Source: Bacteroidota bacterium (GTDB lineage: Bacteria > Bacteroidota > Kryptoniia > Kryptoniales > JAKASW01). Taken from it: a stretch of DNA of 6,455 bases. Position numbers and translations under genes: made by a program. Of this stretch, positions 1 to 5,978 are shown in pieces; the stretch's first letter is position 1; each line of letters starts with the position of its first letter. The notes below the pieces were generated by a model. It was not told the origin of the DNA, searched no databases, and saw only the letters and a list, made by a program, of their open reading frames with translations. The stretch spans positions 1 through 6,455 of the forward strand of contig JAJYGB010000330.1 in the NCBI GenBank assembly GCA_021785235.1, given 5' to 3'.

Positions 1-1681
1 TGCGGAGCATCGAGGCGAGTGTTATCAGCCTGTCGCCGATGTGGCCATAGCTGATCGCTCCGTGATTCGCTCCCCAATTTGCCATCACGGAATACACATC
101 CGTGAATGCTCCCTTCCCCGTAAGTACAGGCGCAAACCACGTCGTGGGCCAGGTGGGATTCGTCCTTCTATCCAGGATATCATTGACCTTCTTCGGGAGT
201 TCGACCGTGTATCCCTCCGCAATCTGAAGAACCGGGCCGAGGCCTTTCACAAGATTCACGCGGGACATGGTTACCGGCATACCGCCTTCAGTCAGGAACT
301 GGGAAGAGAATCCGCCGCCTCTGAAATATTCCCTGTCGGCCGGGCACCACTTCGTCGCCTCGAGACATTCGAGCGCTTCGTCGGACGAGACTTCCCAGAA
401 CGGCTTCATAGCCGGCGCGCCCTTGATTCGCTGCCGCCCGGTCGCGTCGAGTGCCGACGAGCCGGAGTTGATAAGGTGGATGATCCCATCGGCAGCTTTT
501 CCCTTCAAGGTATGTCCGGAAACCCGCTTTACAGCCGAGGGGCTCCAGTATGTCCTGACGTCGGAAAACATCTGCGCCGTGTTCGAGACGAGGTGGCCGA
601 ACACCATCGCGGCTCCGTTCAGGCTGTCATTTTCAGTGGCGACGGTAAATGGCTCGCGAATCCCGTTCCAATCGAACGACGAGTTCAGGATCGCCTCCAG
701 AAAATCTCCGTTCGGAAAATGGTCGGTCCACTGACGCTGGCCCTGAAACCCGGCGACGATCGCGTTGTGACCCATGGCCTCCTCTCCGAACCCGAGCTCG
801 GAGAGTCTTTCGTTGCCGACCATTAAATCCCTGGCAATGAGAGCCATCTTTACCACCGTCTCCCATTCGTAATCTTTCCGTTCTCTCGACGCGCGGGTCT
901 TGTCGGAATTAATATCCTCGCCTTCTTCGCAATACTTCTTTGTCCAGGCCAAAGCCTTTTCATACTCCTGCGGATCAAAAATCCCTTCTTCAATTCTTCT
1001 TGTCAGCTCGGACATATCAACGTACTCATTCCGCATCCCGAGGTAGTCGCCGAAGAAGTCCGGGTTGACCACGGACCCGGCTATTCCCATCGATACCGAG
1101 CCGATCGACAGGTAGGACTTACCTCTCATCTCAGCGACTGCAAGTCCTGCCTTCGCGAAGCGAAGAAGCTTCTCTCTGACATCACCGGGAATTTCAGTGT
1201 CGGACTTATCCTGCACGTCTCTGCCGTAGATGCCGAATGCCGGAAGTCCTTTTTGCGAATACCCCGCAAGGGCAGCCGCGAGATACACCGCGCCAGGCCT
1301 CTCGGTCCCGTTGAAACCCCACACCGCTTTGGGAATTAACGGATCGGTGTCCATTACTTCGGTTCCGTAGCACCAGCACGGCGTCACGGTGAGCGATACA
1401 CCGACGCCTTCACGTGCGAACTTCTCCGCCGTTTCAGCCGCTTCCGCGACTCCGCCGATGCACGTGTCCGCGATTACACACTCGACGGGCAGGCCGTTCG
1501 AATGTCGCAGATTTTCCGTCAGGAACTTCGCCGCGTTCTTCGCCATACGCATGGTCTGGGTCTCGAGAGATTCGCGGACTCCTTTTCTTCTCCCGTCTAT
1601 CACCGGTCGAATGCCGATTTTCGGAAGGCTTCCCCTGAGACGTTTCACTGGGGGATTTGTATGGATCAGCTGTTTAGTCAT
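1..1681 (-). CDS. fucI: L-fucose isomerase (3' end outside window)
   Basis: This is a ketol isomerase that converts L-fucose to L-fuculose in the cytoplasm, the first step of L-fucose catabolism; enzymes of this family also accept D-arabinose. Reading the minus strand from ATG at 1681 gives 560 uninterrupted residues that run off the window at position 1; E. coli FucI has 591 residues, so roughly 30 are missing. Family motifs appear in order: [15 protein letters not shown] (18-32), VTPCWCYG (99-106), [19 protein letters not shown] (121-139), SFDWNG (335-340), ATENDSLNG (348-356), SDVRTYWSP (373-381), EYFRGGG (451-457) and NWGANHG (535-541). The manganese ligands known in E. coli FucI (Glu337, Asp361, His528) correspond to Glu350, Asp374 and His540, so the enzyme looks active. 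AGGA sits 6 nt before the ATG. The N terminus is about 13 residues longer than in E. coli. It is the last operon gene visible, 37 nt after fucA. Identity is near certain from the motifs. Confidence 0.97.
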   Translation of the reverse strand, partial: MTKQLIHTNPPVKRLRGSLPKIGIRPVIDGRRKGVRESLETQTMRMAKNAAKFLTENLRHSNGLPVECVIADTCIGGVAEAAETAEKFAREGVGVSLTVTPCWCYGTEVMDTDPLIPKAVWGFNGTERPGAVYLAAALAGYSQKGLPAFGIYGRDVQDKSDTEIPGDVREKLLRFAKAGLAVAEMRGKSYLSIGSVSMGIAGSVVNPDFFGDYLGMRNEYVDMSELTRRIEEGIFDPQEYEKALAWTKKYCEEGEDINSDKTRASRERKDYEWETVVKMALIARDLMVGNERLSELGFGEEAMGHNAIVAGFQGQRQWTDHFPNGDFLEAILNSSFDWNGIREPFTVATENDSLNGAAMVFGHLVSNTAQMFSDVRTYWSPSAVKRVSGHTLKGKAADGIIHLINSGSSALDATGRQRIKGAPAMKPFWEVSSDEALECLEATKWCPADREYFRGGGFSSQFLTEGGMPVTMSRVNLVKGLGPVLQIAEGYTVELPKKVNDILDRRTNPTWPTTWFAPVLTGKGAFTDVYSVMANWGANHGAISYGHIGDRLITLASMLR

Positions 1682-1718
1682 TAGATATCCTGTGTTTTGT
1701 ACATTAGCGGTTTGACTT

Positions 1719-2384
1719 TCACTCCAGGCTGAGGTCTTTCCTCGCGCCGAATTTATCACGCAGCGGGATTAACTTGTCGACCTGATCTTTGCGAAGGGTG
1801 TTCACTTTCCCGAGCTGATGCGCGACGAACTGTATCATCGCGGCATGTTCGAGAGTCTCCATTTTATCATACGCGTCCATGACGCTGCTGCCCACGGTGA
1901 GCGCCCCGTGATTGGCCAGAAGAAAAGCATCATGGTCTTTCAACTTCTTCTGAATCTGATCATAAAGTTCACTGTGCCCCGGAAGTCCATAGTCGACAAT
2001 CGGAACCATCCCGAGTCTGATGATGACCTCCGGAAGTACCATCTTATCGAGCGGGATTCCGGCTACCGCGAATCCTGTAGCATAAGGAGGATGCGCGTGG
2101 CAGACGCTCATCACGTCCGGCCTGTCACGGTAAATCTTCAAGTGAAAGTCCGACTCCGACGACGGCTTTCTCTCACCGCTCAGCAGCTTCCCGTTCATGT
2201 CGACCACGCTGAGATCTTCAGGTTTCATAAACCCTTTGCTCATACGCGTCGGCGTGATTATGACCGTCTTCTCGTCGATGCGGGCGCTGATGTTCCCATC
2301 ATTCGCCGCCACATATCCTTTCTCATATAATCTTCTCGCGCTCTCGAGGATTTCTTTCCTGAGCGACTCAATTCCCTGCTTCAA
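1719..2384 (-). CDS. fucA: L-fuculose-1-phosphate aldolase (class II aldolase/adducin family)
   Basis: This is a zinc-dependent cytoplasmic aldolase that splits L-fuculose-1-phosphate into dihydroxyacetone phosphate and L-lactaldehyde. The 221 residues match the usual size (E. coli FucA is 215). Visible motifs are the phosphate-loop region NDGNISAR (28-35), TPTRMSKG (44-51), the [11 protein letters not shown] block (75-85), [11 protein letters not shown] (96-106) and LANHGAL (156-162). The catalytic Glu73 and zinc ligands His92, His94 and His155 of E. coli FucA fall at Glu77, His96, His98 and His159, a constant offset of four. The start is TTG at 2384: no ATG is available, an in-frame stop lies at 2403-2405, and AAGGAG is 8 nt upstream. 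It lies 47 nt after the CBM9-like gene and 37 nt before fucI. The family also contains rhamnulose-, ribulose- and related phosphate enzymes, so the fuculose assignment rests mainly on the adjacent fucI. Confidence 0.92.
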   Translation of the reverse strand: MKQGIESLRKEILESARRLYEKGYVAANDGNISARIDEKTVIITPTRMSKGFMKPEDLSVVDMNGKLLSGERKPSSESDFHLKIYRDRPDVMSVCHAHPPYATGFAVAGIPLDKMVLPEVIIRLGMVPIVDYGLPGHSELYDQIQKKLKDHDAFLLANHGALTVGSSVMDAYDKMETLEHAAMIQFVAHQLGKVNTLRKDQVDKLIPLRDKFGARKDLSLE

Positions 2385-2392
2385 CTTCTCAA

Positions 2393-2398
2393 CTCCTT
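2393..2398 (-). promoter_or_regulatory. Ribosome binding site deciding the TTG start of fucA
   Basis: AAGGAG on the minus strand is followed by 8 nt and then TTG (2382-2384). The in-frame TAA 21 nt upstream of that TTG rules out a longer protein, and no ATG or GTG lies close enough to compete. The match supports a non-ATG start for the aldolase. Confidence 0.8.
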
Positions 2399-2431
2399 GC
2401 AGTTACTTGTTCTGTTAAAGGCCGGCATGCT

Positions 2432-3550
2432 TCATTTGTTCTTCGTAATCCACGTCAGCCCGTCCTGTCTTATGTGAACGACCGTCTTCCCATCTTCGCT
2501 TGAGATTATCGCCTCAAAAAGATCTGGAGTGGTGTAAACCTTCGGAGGCCACACATAGCCTTCCGGCGCAGATGCTTTCAACCCGAGATCTGAAAGATTC
2601 GCCGTGAATTTACCATGATCCATTTGGTATTGGCGCTCCGCGTAGTATATGAGCCTGAGCGCCCATTTTGCGTTCTCCACCGGGTTCCAAGTAAACGCGT
2701 CATGCCCTTCGCCGACCGGCTTGTCGGAAAACTGGAGGAAGCCCCACATCTCGGGATAATGCATGTTTATGAGCCCCTGCGGCGACCAGACCCAATTGTC
2801 CTCCGGAAGTGTCTTCCCCGTCTGAGGGTCAGTCTCTTTTACATAAGTCCCATTCTGCACTTTGAGATGCCATTCGACGCGCGAAAAGTTTATCCGCCAT
2901 TGGGAACCTTCCTTCGGAGGTGCCCCGTCCAGCGCACCCTGTCCGAGAACGGACCATGGGAACGCGACTTCGACGGTCCAACCGGAATCCACATCAGATG
3001 GATTATCGAGAGTCCCATGGAGGCCGACCGCCACCTTCAATCCCTGGAAATCGAACGCGTTTATCGGCGCCCTGTCGATGTCACGATACGGCGCTCTAAG
3101 CAGGAGATCCCACACAGTACCGAGCGCGTTTATCTCCGTTTCGTAGTAAGGCTGCGTGCTGCCGTTAGGGTCGATGAAAACTTCGAAATCATTGTCGCGA
3201 AAGATGACGGCGTCCCGCTCCTTGATAGTGGCCCAGAGGTTAGGCTCCTGCAGTTCCGCTCCGACATACAGGTACGTACTGTCCCAGAGCATCTTTACTC
3301 TTGTCTTATACCTTGGAAGGGGCTGGCTGCTCCCCTGGATATCTACAAAATAATCCGTCCACGCCGCTTTCTTCCACGACGCTTCGTTCAGCTTCCCGTC
3401 AACCTTGATCGGCCCGTCCGTGCGGTAGCAGACATAGTGCTTTGGAGCGAACGGTATTTCCGGGACGGGGAAGATTTGTGGTCCGGCGGTATTCTGCGCA
3501 TACGCGCCGCATGCAACAATTGTCATTAATGCAAGAATCACTCTTTTCAT
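2432..3550 (-). CDS. Secreted carbohydrate-binding family 9-like protein
   Basis: This 372-residue protein is predicted to be exported and to bind carbohydrate. Residues 1-18 form a signal peptide (Lys-Arg, hydrophobic stretch, AYA cleavage site before QN). Residues about 45-275 show the pattern of the CBM9-like domain (Pfam CBM9_1 type): IKVDGKLNEASW (48-59), TRVKMLWDSTYLYVGAEL (83-100), RDNDFEVFIDPNG (118-130), YYETEINALGTVWD (135-148), GWTVEVAFPWSVLG (190-203) and WRINFSRVEW (218-227). A short tail (about 290-370) includes WALRLIYYAERQYQMDHGKF, which resembles the segment after the helix of type IV pilin-like proteins. ATG at 3550 has GGAG 6 nt upstream. It sits inside the fucose operon, 88 nt after the repressor and 47 nt before fucA, so binding or sensing a fucose-containing glycan outside the cytoplasm is a reasonable inference. 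No catalytic residues are recognised, and the ligand is unknown. Confidence 0.88.
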   Translation of the reverse strand: MKRVILALMTIVACGAYAQNTAGPQIFPVPEIPFAPKHYVCYRTDGPIKVDGKLNEASWKKAAWTDYFVDIQGSSQPLPRYKTRVKMLWDSTYLYVGAELQEPNLWATIKERDAVIFRDNDFEVFIDPNGSTQPYYETEINALGTVWDLLLRAPYRDIDRAPINAFDFQGLKVAVGLHGTLDNPSDVDSGWTVEVAFPWSVLGQGALDGAPPKEGSQWRINFSRVEWHLKVQNGTYVKETDPQTGKTLPEDNWVWSPQGLINMHYPEMWGFLQFSDKPVGEGHDAFTWNPVENAKWALRLIYYAERQYQMDHGKFTANLSDLGLKASAPEGYVWPPKVYTTPDLFEAIISSEDGKTVVHIRQDGLTWITKNK

Positions 3551-3638
3551 TTCGTACTCCGGTTATAATTAAAAACTATTCGCTCTCGCGGCATGCCGAC
3601 GCGTGAGATTCCCGCTAACAGCGATCCGGAAAATCTCT
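3551..3638. other. 88-bp gap between the repressor and CBM9-like genes
   Basis: The gap holds the GGAG ribosome binding site of the CBM9-like gene (3557-3560), an AT-rich stretch on the minus strand with a run of five T (around 3571-3577), and a perfect 10-bp palindrome CGGCATGCCG (3589-3598). The palindrome followed by the T run could form a weak attenuator-like element between the cistrons, but the stem is short and the T run is separated from it by about 12 nt. I see no convincing promoter or CG-centred operator here, which favours read-through from the promoter at 4977-5005. Confidence 0.4.
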
Positions 3639-4670
3639 TCATGCAGCAGCTCCGATATTTGGTGACGCGGGGGAGCCAATTTCCGAGCACGAATTGCCTA
3701 TCACGAGCTCGGGCTTCAGGTAGATTGCGTCACGGCCTTTGTGGTTCCGGTGTTCTATTTTGTCGATCAGCAGCCTGGTAGCGGCCCGTCCCAGTTCTTC
3801 TATCGGCTGGAGAATATGTGTAATTTGCGGGTCAAAGATATCATACCCGGGAATCTCGTCGAAGCATACCAACGATATGTCATCGGGAATCCTTAACTTC
3901 ATCGCCTTTATAGCCTTGATGGCACCGATCGTCATCAGGCTGTTGAAGGAGAAGAGAGCCGTCGGCCTGTCTTCCTCTTCCAGCATCCTCTTGACGGCTT
4001 CAAACGCCAATGCCTCCTGAAATTCACAGTTGTGAATAAATTCCGGAGAGATCGCAATCTTGTTCTTTTCCATCGCGTGACGGAAGCCGCGATATCTTTC
4101 GACATCGGGGAAGAGAGCACCCGGCCCTTTAAGGACTCCGATCTTCTTATGCCCCTTCCCGATCAGATATTCCGTCAGCTTAACGGCTCCGTCATAATGA
4201 TCCGTGACCACAGAGTCAACTTCGATGTCAGGATACATCCTGTCCACCAGGACGAAATTAGTCTTACTCCTGATGAGATACCTCGCGGAATCCTCCGCGT
4301 GCGGAACCATCAGAATACCGTCGACCCTGTGTGCCTGGAAAAACCTGACATACTTCATCTCGCTGTCGGCTTTCTCATCCGTACTGCAGAGCAGCGTAGT
4401 GTAACCGGAGCGGCTGGCATAATCTTCCACGTAGCGGAACCAACTGTTGAAGAATGTATTCTTTATGTCGGGCATCATAACCCCGATCGTGTTGGTCTTT
4501 CTTTTGACCAAAGAACGCGCGACATGGCTGGGCTCATACCCGAGATCGTCCATTACCTTCCGGACCTTCTCGATGGTCTTCGGACTGACGACCTCGGGTT
4601 TATTAAGTACTCTTGATATGGTCATCACCGACACTCTTGCTTTCCTGGCCACATCATGGATCGTGGACAT
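3639..4670 (-). CDS. LacI-family transcriptional regulator, probable fucose operon repressor
   Basis: This is a dimeric DNA-binding repressor with a sugar-binding-protein-like effector domain. From ATG at 4670 it has 343 residues. The N terminus is a canonical LacI helix-turn-helix: TIHDVARKARVSVMTISRVLN (residues 3-23), with Val15-Met16 at the positions that usually set operator specificity. The hinge helix is around 48-56 (ARSL), with a leucine of the type that intercalates at the central CpG of the operator. The effector domain begins at TIGVMMPDI (61-69) and shows HRVDGILMVP (114-123), DRMYPDIEVDSVVTDH (143-158), ERYRGF (191-196), FSFNSLMTIGAI (240-251) and the conserved DDISLVCFDEIPG (263-275). 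It is the first gene after the promoter and operator and precedes the CBM9-like, fucA and fucI genes, so autoregulation and induction by fucose or a fucose metabolite are inferred. The family call is certain; the effector is not shown. Confidence 0.95.
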   Translation of the reverse strand: MSTIHDVARKARVSVMTISRVLNKPEVVSPKTIEKVRKVMDDLGYEPSHVARSLVKRKTNTIGVMMPDIKNTFFNSWFRYVEDYASRSGYTTLLCSTDEKADSEMKYVRFFQAHRVDGILMVPHAEDSARYLIRSKTNFVLVDRMYPDIEVDSVVTDHYDGAVKLTEYLIGKGHKKIGVLKGPGALFPDVERYRGFRHAMEKNKIAISPEFIHNCEFQEALAFEAVKRMLEEEDRPTALFSFNSLMTIGAIKAIKAMKLRIPDDISLVCFDEIPGYDIFDPQITHILQPIEELGRAATRLLIDKIEHRNHKGRDAIYLKPELVIGNSCSEIGSPASPNIGAAA

Positions 4671-4681
4671 AGAGTTCACTT

Positions 4682-4686
4682 TCCTT
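4682..4686 (-). promoter_or_regulatory. Ribosome binding site choosing ATG 4670 over GTG 4679 for the regulator
   Basis: AAGGA on the minus strand lies 11 nt before ATG (4668-4670) but only 2 nt before the in-frame GTG (4677-4679). The closer start would be too near for normal initiation, and MSTIHDVA is a typical LacI-family N terminus, so the shorter 343-residue form is preferred. Confidence 0.65.
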
Positions 4687-4742
4687 CGGTCAGCGTTGAG
4701 AGGGGTGATGAACGCGTAATGACTGTCGATCGCTCGGGCGCG

Positions 4743-4831
4743 GCGTTCGATTCACACAGGGAGTATGATCGGGGTTTCATGAAGGGGCTCATTGTGCCGT
4801 TCGTGAGTTCAAAGCGGGAAGGATGATCGGG
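4743..4831. repeat. Degenerate direct repeat of about 31-36 bp in the leader
   Basis: Plus-strand copies at 4743-4773 and 4796-4831 share, in the same order, CGTTCG, TTCA, GGGA and ATGATCGGG, with small insertions and substitutions between them. They begin about 53 bp apart. The similarity was aligned by eye and its significance was not tested. It could be a decayed duplication or a chance match in a non-coding leader. Confidence 0.35.
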
Positions 4832-4951
4832 TAGGTATGAAGACAAACTCATTCTCCGGCTCGTCGGCGGCACGCCATTCCTGGGACTTCCTTTTGTAGA
4901 ATCATCCTTTCGAAATTCGCATCCTTTTGAGTCTCGGTGAGATTTCGGAAA

Positions 4952-4969
4952 ATGTTAAACGATTAACAT
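4952..4969. promoter_or_regulatory. Probable LacI-family operator overlapping the transcription start
   Basis: ATGTTAAACGATTAACAT is an 18-bp inverted repeat with seven of eight positions matching between the arms and CG at the exact centre (4960-4961). A central CpG inside an AT-rich palindrome is the known signature of LacI-family operators. It begins about 7 bp downstream of the -10 element at 4977-4982, so it covers the predicted start of transcription, the position expected for repression by blocking initiation. The LacI-family gene is the next gene downstream, so it is the obvious candidate to bind here. Binding is inferred, not shown. Confidence 0.75.
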
Positions 4970-4976
4970 CACGGTT

Positions 4977-5005
4977 AAAATAGCCTGGAGGAGGTTGAAT
5001 GTCAA
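4977..5005 (-). promoter_or_regulatory. Sigma-70-type promoter of the fucose operon
   Basis: On the minus strand TTGACA (5000-5005) is a perfect -35 hexamer, and TATTTT (4977-4982) is a good -10 hexamer, separated by exactly 17 bp. Transcription should begin near 4969-4970 and run into the regulator, CBM9-like, fucA and fucI genes. The promoter lies about 165 bp past the end of the preceding cluster, so it would give the fucose genes their own start. Confidence 0.75.
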
Positions 5006-5069
5006 ATGATTAAAGTGGAGATGGTATACTTAACGAAACAAATCACTGAACGCGATTCATACGACCTTG

Positions 5070-5122
5070 ATTCGTGACATTCGATAATTCAGAGAAGTTT
5101 CTTCATTCGTGCTATTCGTGTT
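5070..5122. repeat. Two pairs of 9-nt-period ATTCG repeats
   Basis: ATTCGTGAC and ATTCGATAA lie back to back at 5070-5087, and ATTCGTGCT and ATTCGTGTT lie back to back at 5105-5122. The four units share ATTCG with a 9-nt period inside each pair, and the pairs begin 35 bp apart. They lie between the upstream cluster and the promoter. The role is unknown; they could be a remnant of a dispersed intergenic repeat. Confidence 0.4.
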
Positions 5123-5123
5123 A

Positions 5124-5136
5124 ATCCCGGCGGGAT
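5124..5136. repeat. Short inverted repeat after the cysteine-rich protein gene
   Basis: ATCCC, a 3-nt GGC loop and GGGAT form a 5-bp stem 34 nt beyond the stop codon at 5170. On the minus strand the stem is followed by TAACACG rather than a T run, so it is not a standard intrinsic terminator. It may still mark or protect the 3' end of the upstream transcript. Confidence 0.35.
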
Positions 5137-5169
5137 CATAATGTTTTGTGAGGTAGATAATCGCCAAAT

Positions 5170-5733
5170 TCAGGCAAGATAAACGATGAAATGGCAAGTC
5201 TTCCCGCCCCGCCGAAGGGACTCGACGATGTCGACCTTGAACGGGCGGCCGAGGGCGGTTTCAAAAATGGCCTGGTGTGTCGCGCGCGTGCACTCGCAGT
5301 GAATGTCGTGAGGCCTGGCTGGTATGTTCTGCGCGACGGGGCAATAGCAGTGGTCCGATACTTCTCCGAAGCGGACATGTACCGTTTCGCCCTCGCGCCA
5401 CACTTCAAAATTCTGCTTGTAGGCCTCGAGCAGCTTATCAAGATCTCCCTTCCCTTTCAACGCTATATCCTTCTTGAACTGGTGCCGGTTGAAGCATCCC
5501 CTGCCGCAACCCGCCATTAATTTCACCTTCGACTCGTCATCCAGCGTCGTGTCGATCGTATCGAGCAGATCGGTGAGCCAATTCACTATGAAGTCCTTCT
5601 CGGATTGAAGGCGCTCCAGCTTCTCATCCGGCGTCGCGGCGCTTTCTGCAAGCGCATCCAGATTCAAAGCGAAAAGCGCGCTCGAACAAAGACCGAGTTT
5701 GACCGATTTGGACAAGAACTCCTTGCGATCCAT
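5170..5733 (-). CDS. Exported cysteine-rich protein of unknown function with a Tat-like leader
   Basis: This 187-residue protein begins with a leader, MDRKEFLSKSVKLGLCSSAL and on to about residue 29 (ALA before ES). Its D-R-K-E-F-L order resembles a twin-arginine signal but has Lys in place of the second Arg. The mature part has paired cysteines: CGRGC (76-80), HCYC (128-131) and HCEC (145-148), plus TCHF (179-182). This arrangement suggests a metal, iron-sulfur or disulfide site. The C-terminal segment GRPFKVDIVESLRRGGKTC (162-180) resembles the end of small cysteine-rich families such as DUF6144 and of V4R-like ligand-binding domains; this is recalled resemblance, not a search result. ATG at 5733 has a strong GGAGG 7 nt upstream. 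It lies 46 nt after the small membrane protein gene and is probably the last gene of that cluster. The function is not known. Confidence 0.83.
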   Translation of the reverse strand: MDRKEFLSKSVKLGLCSSALFALNLDALAESAATPDEKLERLQSEKDFIVNWLTDLLDTIDTTLDDESKVKLMAGCGRGCFNRHQFKKDIALKGKGDLDKLLEAYKQNFEVWREGETVHVRFGEVSDHCYCPVAQNIPARPHDIHCECTRATHQAIFETALGRPFKVDIVESLRRGGKTCHFIVYLA

Positions 5734-5779
5734 TTCATTTCCTCCATGATTTGTCTAAATGAACCTGGACATGCTGTCC

Positions 5780-5935
5780 CTATTTCCTGAAGCCCCGTAA
5801 CAACAGCACGATCAGCAGAACCGCGATGGCGAAGAAGATTCCACTGAAGAATATTTTTATCACTTTAGCGAGGAGTAATATTGCGAGCACATCGCATACC
5901 AGAAGGAATAATAAACCAGCGGTCCTGTTCTTCAT
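5780..5935 (-). CDS. Small hydrophobic membrane protein of 51 residues
   Basis: ATG at 5935 opens a 51-codon frame ending in TAG at 5780-5782. GGAGG (5940-5944) lies 4 nt upstream, a strong if slightly close ribosome binding site. The protein has a short basic start (MKNRT), two hydrophobic helices at about 7-23 and 29-46 separated by Lys24-Val-Ile-Lys27, and a basic end (RGFRK). This is the normal pattern of a two-pass inner-membrane protein with both ends cytoplasmic by the positive-inside rule. It sits between the lipoprotein gene (43 nt upstream) and the cysteine-rich exported protein gene (46 nt downstream), all in one direction, so co-transcription is likely. No family or function is recognised. 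The ribosome binding site, clean membrane topology and position in the gap argue that it is real despite its length. Confidence 0.7.
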   Translation of the reverse strand: MKNRTAGLLFLLVCDVLAILLLAKVIKIFFSGIFFAIAVLLIVLLLRGFRK

Positions 5936-5939
5936 CTTA

Positions 5940-5944
5940 CCTCC
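5940..5944 (-). promoter_or_regulatory. Ribosome binding site of the 51-residue protein
   Basis: GGAGG on the minus strand is followed by TAAG and then ATG at 5935. It is the main translation signal supporting this short gene, which would otherwise fall below usual length cut-offs. Confidence 0.6.
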
Positions 5945-5978
5945 GGAAGTGCAATCTCACACCGGCCTGTAGAAGCCG

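Larger units (their letters stand above)
4671..5169. other. 499-bp non-coding regulatory region between the two gene clusters
   Basis: No reading frame here looks like a real gene. The longest minus-strand frame (4676-4873) is rich in Ser, Arg and Pro, has no well-placed ribosome binding site, and resembles no family known to me. The region holds the fucose operon promoter and operator (4952-5005), an untranslated leader of about 300 nt leading to the regulator, a degenerate direct repeat in that leader (4743-4831), a small inverted repeat (5124-5136) and paired 9-nt ATTCG repeats (5070-5122). The upstream cluster ends at 5170 with no clear U-tract terminator. Confidence 0.6.

Noticed and set aside
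41..826. Plus-strand open frame of 261 codons
   Set aside because: It lies antisense to fucI, whose reading frame is unambiguous through the whole stretch, and its translation is Arg-rich with no recognisable domain.
1818..2330. Plus-strand open frame of 170 codons
   Set aside because: It is the antisense shadow of fucA, whose catalytic residues are all in place on the minus strand.
2615..3529. Plus-strand open frame of 304 codons
   Set aside because: It is antisense to the CBM9-like gene, which has a signal peptide, domain motifs and a ribosome binding site; the plus-strand product shows none of these.
3561..3572. TATAAC/TTATAA on the minus strand just before the CBM9-like gene as a -10 element
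   Set aside because: No -35 element lies at the right distance, and transcription from it would begin at or within the ribosome binding site, leaving no usable leader.
4032..4616. Plus-strand open frame of 194 codons
   Set aside because: It is antisense to the LacI-family regulator and has no family resemblance or convincing start signal.
4676..4873. Minus-strand frame of 65 codons in the leader of the regulator
   Set aside because: Composition is Ser/Arg/Pro-rich, no ribosome binding site is well placed, and it overlaps the degenerate repeat; it looks like chance.
5124..5136. Intrinsic terminator for the envelope cluster
   Set aside because: The stem is only 5 bp and is not followed by a T run on the minus strand, so it was kept only as an inverted repeat.
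5136..5441. Minus-strand frame of 101 codons overlapping the cysteine-rich protein gene
   Set aside because: It is an out-of-frame reading of that gene, rich in Ser and Arg, without a ribosome binding site.
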